From assembly GCA_041740995.1 (NCBI GenBank), contig JBGSKY010000322.1, positions 1-35,418 of the forward strand: a DNA stretch of 35,418 nucleotides, given 5' to 3'. This DNA is from JBGSKY01 sp041740995. GTDB lineage: Bacteria > Planctomycetota > Planctomycetia > Pirellulales > Pirellulaceae. Below are positions 1 to 7,529 of the stretch, piece after piece. The notes beneath the pieces are model-generated. The model was not told where the DNA came from. It searched no databases and was given only the letters and a program-made list of their open reading frames with translations. How positions within the stretch are numbered: the first letter of the stretch is position 1; each line of letters starts with the position of its first letter. The position numbers and the translations under genes were made by a program.

Positions 1-142
1 ACAAACTTCATCACAACTAGCTCTATGCTAACGGAACTCTTTAGAATCAGACCTGCCAATTGCCGCACCAGCCGAAAACCACAGGCAACCCAGCTTCTAA
101 CCCGACAACCTGTAATCCAACCCCAGCAGAATCAGAAGCGAA
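1..142. other. Intergenic start of window, downstream of atpE
   Basis: This stretch follows the atpE stop codon on the minus strand. The next gene of the operon, expected to be atpF, would begin beyond the left edge. No convincing coding signal or hairpin is visible here. Confidence 0.5.
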
Positions 143-418
143 CTACTGATTCGACCCAACGAACACAGCATAGAACGCAAGACCTTCAATCAGAGCAGCA
201 GCGATAATCATATTAATACGAATATCACCTGCAACCTCTGGCTGACGAGCAATCGACTCAACTGCACCTTTTGCCAGCAACCCAATCCCGAGAGCAGCAC
301 CAAGCACCGCCAACCCACCACCGATAGCTCCGGGAATACCCTCTGCCGCAGATGCTGGCACAGCCATCAAGGCAATCAAACCCAAGGACCAGAAACAAAC
401 TCGAGACAACTTACCCAC
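143..418 (-). CDS. atpE: F-type ATP synthase subunit c (F0 rotor ring)
   Basis: Subunit c forms the membrane rotor ring of F-type ATP synthase and carries the ion that drives rotation. The 91-residue protein has the two-helix hairpin: a Gly/Ala-rich first helix (about 29-52), the polar loop ARQP (57-60), and a second helix with the carboxylate Glu78 in ALIEGLAFY. The residue after Glu78 is Gly rather than Ser/Thr, so a proton-type ring is more likely than a sodium-type one (inference). Residues 1-25 look like a cleavable signal peptide ending ASAA, which many subunits c lack. The start is GTG with a GAGG motif about 5 bases upstream. The gene lies 101 bp downstream of atpB in the same operon. 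Confidence 0.95.
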   Translation of the reverse strand: MGKLSRVCFWSLGLIALMAVPASAAEGIPGAIGGGLAVLGAALGIGLLAKGAVESIARQPEVAGDIRINMIIAAALIEGLAFYAVFVGSNQ

Positions 419-519
419 AACAACCTCACTTACCGGTTCTAAACCAAGCTAAAAAGTAGCCAAACTCAAAGAAACAGATCGATGCCAAAGAATCCCCAAA
501 CGCTTCGCACCACCACTAA

Positions 520-1845
520 CTAGTGATGATGAATCGACGACCCAACCAGCATCGCTGCCAGAAAGGTAAACACAAAGGCTTGAAGAAACGCAACGAACAA
601 CTCTAAAAAACTCAACAAAGTCGTACCAAGAATGCTAACTAGCGCCACTGCGGACCAACCACCGACACCCATCTGAGCCGCCTCGACACTGATACCAATA
701 CCCAGAATACCCAACATCACCAAGTGACCCGCGGACATATTCAGCAGCAAACGAACAGACAGGACTACGTGCTTTATCAACAGCGAAACCGCTTCGATCA
801 CCCACAAAATTGGCACCAAAACAATCGCCAAATACCAAGGCAGCCCCAAATCTGGGCAGACATTTTTCAAATAACCGAGAACACCAAACTTACGGATACC
901 AAGCGTCATACCAAGAACAAAAACAACTACAGCCAAAGCCAAAGTCGTCCCGAAAGCCGCAGTTGGCGCCCCCACGAAGGGAAGCATTCCCATCAAATTA
1001 CAACCGAGAATAAAATAGAACAAAGTATAAAAGAATGGCATAAATCGATCTGCATCATGCTCACCCATCGCAGGAACAACGATCTGGCTCCGAACGCCTT
1101 GCGTCATACCTTCCAATAAATTCCAAGCCTTCCCTTTCGGACTCTCGCCAGTGGCAAGGCGTCGCGCCAGCCAACCGAAGATAACCAACAAGAGTATCGC
1201 CACCACAATCTCGATAATCATGTAGCGAGAAATGCAAAACCCACTCTCAGCCTCATAAGCATTGCGAGGCGTACCGAATGGTTGCGAAATCAACCACTTG
1301 CCATCCAACGACTCGTTATACTCGGCGATTTTCTCGGAACCCCAAGACTCTCCGTGCTCGCGAAGATAGCGATCCAAAAACGGGCCACCATTCACTTCTT
1401 GCTTCAACAACTGCCATTGTTGCGCAGACTTTGGCGAATCCAACAATTCATGAAACCATCGAACTTGCGGAGTCGGATTAGCCGCCAGATATGCCTTGAG
1501 ACCGTCCGCTGCTTCAGGAGCAAACTCCTTAGCCCATTCGGAAGCCTGCTGCTCGACAGCCGTGTATTGTTTTTCAAGATAGGAATCCAATGGCCAAGCA
1601 TAGTTAGCCGGTGATTCCTTCTGCCATGCCAGCCAATCAGACTTCAAGGTTGACAACGCGACAGGATCAACTCCGAGTTCGCCCAAACGCTCAACGATTT
1701 GATCCGCCTCGAATGACTGATAATCAGCGTCATTGCGAACGAACCAAGCCGGAAACTGGTCGGCCGATTTCCGGTTGCTTTTCAGCAGAACTTTCGGAAA
1801 CTCAAAAAAGTATCCGTCTTTTATGTGCAGTAAATCAGAAGCCAT
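520..1845 (-). CDS. atpB: F-type ATP synthase subunit a with long N-terminal extension
   Basis: Subunit a is the membrane stator that forms the ion half-channels beside the c-ring. The C-terminal part (about 205-441) has the family's hydrophobic helices. The essential arginine is Arg365 in LSVRLLLNMSAGH, and a conserved Gln (Gln422) sits in the last helix. AGH after the Arg resembles mitochondrial subunit a rather than the AGE of E. coli. The protein is 441 residues against about 270 in E. coli, and the extra length is a hydrophilic, Trp- and Glu-rich N-terminal region of about 200 residues before the first membrane helix. The C-terminus ends in three histidines. The ATG start is supported by its position just after the AtpI-like gene. 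Confidence 0.95.
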   Translation of the reverse strand: MASDLLHIKDGYFFEFPKVLLKSNRKSADQFPAWFVRNDADYQSFEADQIVERLGELGVDPVALSTLKSDWLAWQKESPANYAWPLDSYLEKQYTAVEQQASEWAKEFAPEAADGLKAYLAANPTPQVRWFHELLDSPKSAQQWQLLKQEVNGGPFLDRYLREHGESWGSEKIAEYNESLDGKWLISQPFGTPRNAYEAESGFCISRYMIIEIVVAILLLVIFGWLARRLATGESPKGKAWNLLEGMTQGVRSQIVVPAMGEHDADRFMPFFYTLFYFILGCNLMGMLPFVGAPTAAFGTTLALAVVVFVLGMTLGIRKFGVLGYLKNVCPDLGLPWYLAIVLVPILWVIEAVSLLIKHVVLSVRLLLNMSAGHLVMLGILGIGISVEAAQMGVGGWSAVALVSILGTTLLSFLELFVAFLQAFVFTFLAAMLVGSSIHHH

Positions 1846-1866
1846 GAGTTCGACAAGAAACCGGTA

Positions 1867-2316
1867 TCAACGATTAGTTTTTCTTATTGAGTGCACGGAT
1901 TCTAATGTCAAAAAAGTAAAATAACAGCCCACTAAACAGTTTGCATGAAATTCTGATGGGAGCCATTTTGTCGCAGTCCAGTAAACGACAGCCAGCAAGA
2001 GTGTTCCCAGACGCCAAAGGGTTGCCAATAAAGCATTTGTGATTCCAACTTGACCGGAATTTCGGCCCGACGAAAGAAATGCGGGTGGGAGGGTAGCCGC
2101 ATTGCAAACGATCAAAACTGAGAGGACAACTTGCCGCCAATTTTCAGGCCAATTTTCACGCCAAAAAATCGATACCGTTGCATAGCAAAACAACGATGCG
2201 GCAAGGCACCAAAGCGCCAGGCTTACGAGCGATGACAGCCGACGACCATCAAGCGATGACCGGTCAGCAAATTTTTTTGGGGTCGCTCCTTCAGCTTTGG
2301 AGTCATTCTGTTTCAT
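1867..2316 (-). CDS. AtpI-like four-helix membrane protein of the ATP synthase operon
   Basis: The 149-residue protein has a hydrophilic N-terminus of about 28 residues and four predicted membrane helices (about 29-50, 64-82, 92-113 and 122-141). Its size, topology and place between atpZ and atpB match AtpI (ATP synthase protein I), which helps assemble the c-ring and may carry Mg2+ (family knowledge). Sequence similarity to typical AtpI is weak by eye, so the name rests mainly on position and topology. The start overlaps the 3' end of atpZ by 14 bp, and the stop lies 21 bp before the atpB start, which suggests translational coupling. Confidence 0.7.
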   Translation of the reverse strand: MKQNDSKAEGATPKKFADRSSLDGRRLSSLVSLALWCLAASLFCYATVSIFWRENWPENWRQVVLSVLIVCNAATLPPAFLSSGRNSGQVGITNALLATLWRLGTLLLAVVYWTATKWLPSEFHANCLVGCYFTFLTLESVHSIRKTNR

Positions 2317-2584
2317 TGCTTGAATCTTCGAGCTTCTTCTTCAGCGCCGCTTTGCGTTCAAGCTCCATCTTTTTGCTTTGGACTATTAGAATTCCAATGC
2401 CTGCAATCATACCAAGGATAAAGCCAACCATTGTCAGGAAATTGGTTCCCAGCCAACGATCGGCATAGTACCCTGCGCCTCCTGGAACCAGCATCAAAAC
2501 ACCGACAGCTAATGTTCGTGAAAAGGTGTCAATCGCATCCGGCGGAATAGCTCCTGGCATCTTTAACCTTTCCAAAACAGTCAT
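2303..2584 (-). CDS. atpZ: AtpZ-like F0F1 ATPase accessory subunit
   Basis: This is a small protein (93 residues from the ATG at 2584) with two predicted membrane helices. The first includes VGVLMLVPGGAGYYADRWLG, and the second is the GFILGMIAGIGILIV stretch. It ends in a charged tail rich in Lys and Glu. The pattern of a helix, the GYYADRWLGT loop, a second helix and a basic tail is that of the AtpZ/AtpI family found at the head of ATP synthase operons. In-frame TTG codons extend the frame to 2596, but the ATG is preferred. It is the first gene of the minus-strand atp operon. No strong ribosome binding site was seen. Confidence 0.85.
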   Translation of the reverse strand: MTVLERLKMPGAIPPDAIDTFSRTLAVGVLMLVPGGAGYYADRWLGTNFLTMVGFILGMIAGIGILIVQSKKMELERKAALKKKLEDSSNETE

Positions 2585-2799
2585 CTTATCAAGCAACGTG
2601 CTTCGCCAGACGACAGCGAAATATCCCAGACCAACTCACGGACCGTCCATTCATCTGCCTTAACGCTCTATCGAACAGTCATCCGTTGGTTGCGGGATGC
2701 TCAGGCACTTGGGGGCAGATTGCAAATTCATTGCTCGATCAAAACAATTCTCTCACTCAAACATGAGCGACGAACACAAGCATAGCCAATTCCAAATAA

Positions 2800-2822
2800 A
2801 AAAACCCTCCGGGTGGAGGGCT
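2800..2822 (-). terminator. Rho-independent terminator of the YTV-repeat gene
   Basis: The stem CCCTCC (2805-2810) pairs with GGAGGG (2815-2820) around a GGGT loop. On the minus strand it is followed by a run of eight T residues (complement of the A run 2797-2804). It lies about 50 bp past the stop of the minus-strand gene that ends at 2870. Confidence 0.9.
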
Positions 2823-2869
2823 TCTTGTGATTGGGAGACTAAATACTTTGTAACAACGCAGAAGCAACG

Positions 2870-4693
2870 TTAGATATTCGGATCGCCCAGATCAAAACTA
2901 TCCGGCGTCGAGGGTTGCTCGATCACGCTAGAACCTGTCGACGCTTCATCGCTTTCTGGACTGAGCGGCTTGGATTGCACAGAATCGATCTCTGTCTTTG
3001 GGACCGTATCATTGGGACTGCTGCTCTGGGTCGAAGGGCGTCTGACTGTCTGACGTTGACCATCCGAATTCGAGTCAGGAACGGGCGATACACTTCGCGC
3101 AGACGACTCTGAAAAAGGTGCGAATCGTGAAGAGCTTTCGATCATCGAAGCGCTAAATGCGTCAAAGTAGTCGAGTTGATCTGAAACAACTACTTGCTGA
3201 GGCACTCGCACCATAACTTCATAAGCTACCTGACGAGGTCGTCGAACAGTCACAGGCACTTCTTCAACAACTCGTTCGTAGCGTTTTGTTCGTACAGTAA
3301 CAGGTCGCTCAACCACTTCTTGTTTGTACACAGTTTTCTCAACTTTGACCGGGCGAACGTGCGTCTCATTTACATACTCTACCCGTTGCACCGTTCGCTT
3401 GTCCTCGACCAATCGCTGTACAGGTTTTTGCGTCGTGACTGGCACAGTCCGCTGTTCTTGAACCGCTTCCATGCGTTGAACTTGGACGGCGACCTGTTGC
3501 TCAATAACTTCGCTCTCCATTCGCGTAGTTTGAACAGGGATCTGTCGCTCCATGACTTGCTTTTCCATTCGAGTCGTCGTGATTGGACGTTGTTGCTGTA
3601 CCACTTCGCTGGTCAAACGGCTCGTTTGGACAGGAATCTGTTGCTGAACATACTCTGTTTGCATCCGAGTCGTTTGCACAGGCATTTGTTGCTGAACCAC
3701 TTGCTGCTGGATCGTCGTGCTGGTGACAGGAACCTGTTGCTGCATTACTTGCGGCATGTACGATGTCTGCGGAATCGCCACCGTCTGGTAGTTCGGTCGA
3801 TACTGTACTTGAGTCGATGCCGTTGGTGCCGATTGGTACGGCACCCATCCTAATCCTCCACGCCGATAGGCTGATTCGCCAGTGGTCGCGTTGTAGTTCA
3901 GACCGCCATTTTGGAATCGCAATCGATATGTGGTGTCACCAGGTTGTACGATTTGTTGCGCCACATACTGCCCATTGTCGACAACCGCGTTCTGAGTCGT
4001 CGTCACGGGTTGATAAGCGACGTAGTTTTGGGTCTGGTAAGAGGTCTGCGTCACAGGTTGTTGCACCAGATAATTCTGAGTCACATACGAAGTTTCGACG
4101 ACTGGGCGTTGCACAGCCACATTTTGCGTCTGATAGCTAGTTTCAACGACCGGTCGCTGAACAAGATAGCTCTGCATTTCATAAGCGGTCTCAGTAACCG
4201 GACGCTCAACGGTATACGCTTCGGTCCGATACGTCGTTTCAGTAACCGGCTTTTGGACAAGGTATCGCTGCGGTCGATATTGAGTTTCAGTTACCGGCTT
4301 ATATGTGGTCACCGTTTCTTGACGCTCAGAGGTTTCGGTGACATATTCGGTCACGTAGTAGGAGTTATCGACGATTTCGTTGCGATAGACAGGCCGACGA
4401 ACGGTGTACTCCTGCTGAATCTCAGAAGTCTCAACCACCGGCTTGCTGACAGTGTACTTCTGCATGACCTCTTTTTCTTCGACCACAGGTCGATAGTGCA
4501 CCACTTGCCGCGTCTCAACGACGTCCTCGTATTCCAAGCGATAACGGGTCACCGGTTTTTCCACATAGATCGTCTGCATCCGGCACGTTGCAACTGGTGC
4601 ACAGCAATCGGCCCAAACCGGTGTTGGTGGAATCAACAGTGCGACGCAGGACATTGATGAGATTACGATTCTCAAACGGCGGTTCTTTATCAT
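2870..4693 (-). CDS. Secreted YTV-repeat protein, probably cell-wall associated
   Basis: The 607-residue protein has a signal peptide (hydrophobic 9-24, cleavage near VWA 26-28) followed at once by DCCAPVATC. The rest is repetitive. Residues 139-234 are six exact-length units of 16 residues, each of the form Y-x-T-Q-x-Y-x-V-x-x-P-V-x-E-T-x. Residues 332-411 are five more 16-residue units of a second type, with QQQ-x-P-V-Q-T-T-R-M cores. A basic Val-rich zone follows (412-500), then a Ser/Pro-rich acidic tail. YTV-type repeats are known from Rhodopirellula proteins and have been linked to the planctomycete wall. Wall location here is inference. The alternating Val/Thr pattern suggests beta structure. 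The gene is monocistronic with its own terminator. Confidence 0.85.
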   Translation of the reverse strand: MIKNRRLRIVISSMSCVALLIPPTPVWADCCAPVATCRMQTIYVEKPVTRYRLEYEDVVETRQVVHYRPVVEEKEVMQKYTVSKPVVETSEIQQEYTVRRPVYRNEIVDNSYYVTEYVTETSERQETVTTYKPVTETQYRPQRYLVQKPVTETTYRTEAYTVERPVTETAYEMQSYLVQRPVVETSYQTQNVAVQRPVVETSYVTQNYLVQQPVTQTSYQTQNYVAYQPVTTTQNAVVDNGQYVAQQIVQPGDTTYRLRFQNGGLNYNATTGESAYRRGGLGWVPYQSAPTASTQVQYRPNYQTVAIPQTSYMPQVMQQQVPVTSTTIQQQVVQQQMPVQTTRMQTEYVQQQIPVQTSRLTSEVVQQQRPITTTRMEKQVMERQIPVQTTRMESEVIEQQVAVQVQRMEAVQEQRTVPVTTQKPVQRLVEDKRTVQRVEYVNETHVRPVKVEKTVYKQEVVERPVTVRTKRYERVVEEVPVTVRRPRQVAYEVMVRVPQQVVVSDQLDYFDAFSASMIESSSRFAPFSESSARSVSPVPDSNSDGQRQTVRRPSTQSSSPNDTVPKTEIDSVQSKPLSPESDEASTGSSVIEQPSTPDSFDLGDPNI

Positions 4694-5288
4694 ATTCGTA
4701 ATTCAATTAATCGGAAAATTGAATGGAAGGTGCTTCAGCTCTCGGGCCGCTTCACAATGAAAATCGTGGAGCGACCAAGTTCCAACTCTAACTTTTAAAT
4801 AACAAGTCTGTGCGCTTAAATTCTCACTCGCCTATTGTAGGCAGTAGGTGATCAAAAGGCCATCTTTGAACAGCGATTCAACTGCAAAACCTCAATTAGT
4901 GCTTTTTTTATGGTCCTAATCACTCATTTGATCACTCAGATCAACTACACCATGCGCCATAGCCTAGGTTAATTTTCTGCCTATTGTCTATCAAAGCCAG
5001 CATTCGACTGAAAGTTGTTTTGGAAAACTTTAGACCTTTCCATTGAAAACGTTTCAAATGGAAAACTCTAATCGCTACAACCGCTACAAATCCGCGATCC
5101 GTTACTTAGCCTCGCGAGAGCAGTCACGGTGGTCTATCATGACGCGGCGCCGATGAGAACTAGTCTGATTGAGAACAAATTAGGGAAGTCGCTACGGTGC
5201 AACGAGTTTGATTGCAAACTTTGAACGTCAAAGTGTTCGTGCCTGCCCAACTGATTGATACCGCCTTAAGTCACCGTCTTTGTAATTC
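4694..5288. other. Divergent intergenic region between the YTV gene and asnS
   Basis: This 595 bp stretch has no convincing gene. It must hold the promoters of both divergent neighbours. The one clear feature is the palindrome at 5037-5064. Short ATCACTCA repeats occur near 4919 and 4934. No recognisable T-box or other riboswitch structure was seen ahead of asnS. Confidence 0.5.
5037..5064. promoter_or_regulatory. LacI-like operator palindrome
   Basis: This is a 28 bp near-palindrome. The left half TTTCCATTGAAAAC matches the reverse complement of the right half at 12 of 14 positions, and the centre is AACGTT. A central CG flanked by GAAA/TTTC is typical of LacI-family operators (family knowledge). 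The regulator is not in the window. The site lies 225 bp before asnS and 344 bp before the YTV gene, so the controlled gene is uncertain. Confidence 0.4.
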
Positions 5289-6692
5289 ATGATGTCAAAG
5301 CCCCAGCAAATAACGGTCCGCGTCGCTCGAAGCGGAACCTTGGTTGACCAAACTGTCGAAGTTCGCGGGTGGTTGAGAACACGCCGTGACTCGAAGGGCG
5401 GATTCAGCTTTCTCGAAATCAACGATGGCTCCTGCCTTTCTAATTTGCAAGCAGTTGCGCCGAACACCTTGAGCAACTACGAATCGGAGGTCTTGCACAG
5501 TGGGACCGGTGCTTCGGTGATCTTGCAAGGCAAATTGGTCGCTAGCCAAGGCGGTGGCCAAGCGGTTGAACTGCAATGCGAACAATTTGCCCTGGTTGGC
5601 AACGCAGATGCGGAAACTTATCCATTGCAAAAAAAACGCCACACACTCGACAAACTGCGAGAGTGGGGGCATCTGCGTCCTCGGACCAATACGATCGGCG
5701 CGGTGACGCGAGTCAGAAATCGATTGAGCTTCTCGACACACCAGTTTTTTCAAGAGCAGGGGTTCTTGTATATTCACACGCCAATCATCACGTCTAGTGA
5801 TTGCGAAGGTGCCGGTCAAATGTTCCGCGTCACCACTTTGCCACTAGACAAGGTGCCGATGAAAGACGGCAAAGCCGACGTCCAGCAAGATTTTTTTAAT
5901 CGCAGTACATATTTAACTGTCAGTGGCCAATTGGAAGGCGAAATCTATGCCAGCGCGATGAGTAAGATCTACACCTTCGGTCCGACCTTCCGAGCGGAAA
6001 ATTCGAATACTTCGCGACATCTGGCTGAGTTTTGGATGATCGAGCCCGAAGCCGCATTCTTTGACCTCGATGACAATATCGCACTTGCCGAAGCCTATCT
6101 AAAACGTTTGATCAATGATGTGCTCAACGACTGCCAAGAGGACATCGAATTTTTCGACAAGCAATACGAGTCCGGATTGCAGCAACGCTTAGCAGATCTG
6201 ACAGCCAAACCATTTGCGCGAATGACTTATACCGACGCGGTAAAGATCTTGGAGAACTGCGATCAAAAGTTTGAGCATCCAGTTGGTTGGGGTCTGGATT
6301 TGCAAGCTGAGCACGAACGCTACTTGACTGAAAAGCACGTCGAGGGGCCCTTGGTTCTAACCGATTACCCCAAAGACATTAAATCATTTTACATGCGTGT
6401 AAATGAAGACAATAAAACAGTCCGGGCGATGGACGTTTTGGTCCCGGGCGTCGGCGAAATTATTGGTGGTTCACAGCGAGAGGAGCGGCTTGACATGCTT
6501 GAACAACGGATGACCGAACAAAATCTTTCGCATCAGGATTATTGGTGGTATCTCGACCTTCGGCGCTTTGGAACTGTTCCACATGCCGGGTTCGGTTTAG
6601 GTCTCGAACGAATGGTGCAGTATGTCACCGCAATGAGTAACATTCGAGATGTGATTCCATTCCCTAGAGCTCCAGGCCAAGCTGGCTTCTAA
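5289..6692 (+). CDS. asnS: Asparaginyl-tRNA synthetase
   Basis: AsnRS charges tRNA-Asn with asparagine in the cytoplasm. The 467-residue protein has an N-terminal OB-fold anticodon-binding domain (about 8-105, with VRGWLRTRRDSKGGFSF) and a class II catalytic core. Motif 2 is FRAENSNTSRHLAEFWMIEPE (234-254, continuous in the protein). Motif 3 is GFGLGLERMV (434-443), followed by IRDVIPFPRAPG at the C-terminus, which marks AsnRS rather than AspRS. An insertion near residues 185-205 (PLDKVPMKDGKADVQQ) is seen in some bacterial AsnRS. Translation may start at either of two adjacent ATGs (5289 or 5292). The gene appears to stand alone. Confidence 0.97.
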   Translation: MMSKPQQITVRVARSGTLVDQTVEVRGWLRTRRDSKGGFSFLEINDGSCLSNLQAVAPNTLSNYESEVLHSGTGASVILQGKLVASQGGGQAVELQCEQFALVGNADAETYPLQKKRHTLDKLREWGHLRPRTNTIGAVTRVRNRLSFSTHQFFQEQGFLYIHTPIITSSDCEGAGQMFRVTTLPLDKVPMKDGKADVQQDFFNRSTYLTVSGQLEGEIYASAMSKIYTFGPTFRAENSNTSRHLAEFWMIEPEAAFFDLDDNIALAEAYLKRLINDVLNDCQEDIEFFDKQYESGLQQRLADLTAKPFARMTYTDAVKILENCDQKFEHPVGWGLDLQAEHERYLTEKHVEGPLVLTDYPKDIKSFYMRVNEDNKTVRAMDVLVPGVGEIIGGSQREERLDMLEQRMTEQNLSHQDYWWYLDLRRFGTVPHAGFGLGLERMVQYVTAMSNIRDVIPFPRAPGQAGF

Positions 6693-6971
6693 AAAATCCA
6701 ACGAAGTAAAAATCAATTTTTTGATTCTCGTTTTCTCTACCTCGCAATTTTGCGGAAGCTGCGTTGCCCACCACGCAAGCTCTTATCTGTTCAAATTTAC
6801 AAGGCAAATGACCGCGACTCACCTTCCTAACGGCGTGCCAGTTAGCAGCCTGACAAATAATCTTTGTTGCATCGCTAGGCAACCATCTTCCCGAAGTCGC
6901 AAAGTCTCAGTACAAAACGAGCACTCATCAACCGCTTATCAAAGTATCGCCTCTTGCAAGGATATGCTCTC

Positions 6972-7523
6972 ATGCAAATGGACTTCGTATTTGGATCTGT
7001 TGCGTCGCAAACCATTGCGTTTACGGTTCTACTTGTCGTATCTTCATTCGACTCGACAGCCACCGCTCAGGTCGTTCAGTTGCCAACTATTCAAACTTAC
7101 AGCTACTCCGGTTCGGCTTTGGTTCCCGATCGCGGCAGTACATCGCTGTATGGAAACAGCGCCGATCAAGCGTATTATCTTCGCTACGGACGACCACGGT
7201 CCAGGGCGTTGACCAGTTCCTCAAAGCAACATGGCAATTCGTCTCTTTCGGCGCACGTGATTGACCTGGACGAGTTGGATCGACGAATCCTTGGTTTGCC
7301 AGTTCCACCGGACCCAACCAAACCGAAACGACAGCCAGCAGTTTCAAACGCACTGCGTTCGGCGAACAATCCCGTCGCTGCAATTTATTCAAAGCCATTA
7401 CAGAGCGAAACAGAATCCGCAGTCCGCCCGCCGCGACGAACACTTCGCGACGTTAGCAGCGGTGACTACATGCTTCTGCTCAGCCATCCCGAATTGGTCA
7501 GCGACTCACGCATTGAGCGTTAG
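6972..7523 (+). CDS. Small secreted protein of unknown function
   Basis: The 183-residue protein from the ATG at 6972 has a predicted signal peptide (hydrophobic 12-24, cleavage near ATA 30-32). An in-frame TTG at 6954 and an ATG at 6978 are alternative starts. The mature part is basic, Ser/Pro-rich and low in recognisable domains. One acidic stretch, HVIDLDELDRRILGLPVPPD, stands out in the middle. I recognise no family. It starts 279 bp after asnS, so co-transcription is possible but unproven. Its stop lies only 6 bp from the stop of the convergent AsmA-like gene. Confidence 0.7.
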   Translation: MQMDFVFGSVASQTIAFTVLLVVSSFDSTATAQVVQLPTIQTYSYSGSALVPDRGSTSLYGNSADQAYYLRYGRPRSRALTSSSKQHGNSSLSAHVIDLDELDRRILGLPVPPDPTKPKRQPAVSNALRSANNPVAAIYSKPLQSETESAVRPPRRTLRDVSSGDYMLLLSHPELVSDSRIER

Positions 7524-7529
7524 CCGCGA

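Noticed and set aside
3194..4657. Two long plus-strand open frames (219 and 248 residues) opposite the YTV gene
   Set aside because: They are the complement of the 48 bp-periodic YTV repeats, are rich in His/Arg/Leu/Asn with no domain, and have no supporting start signals.
6721..7212. Plus-strand 163-residue frame after asnS
   Set aside because: Its composition looks random and it overlaps the signal-peptide protein at 6972 in another frame.
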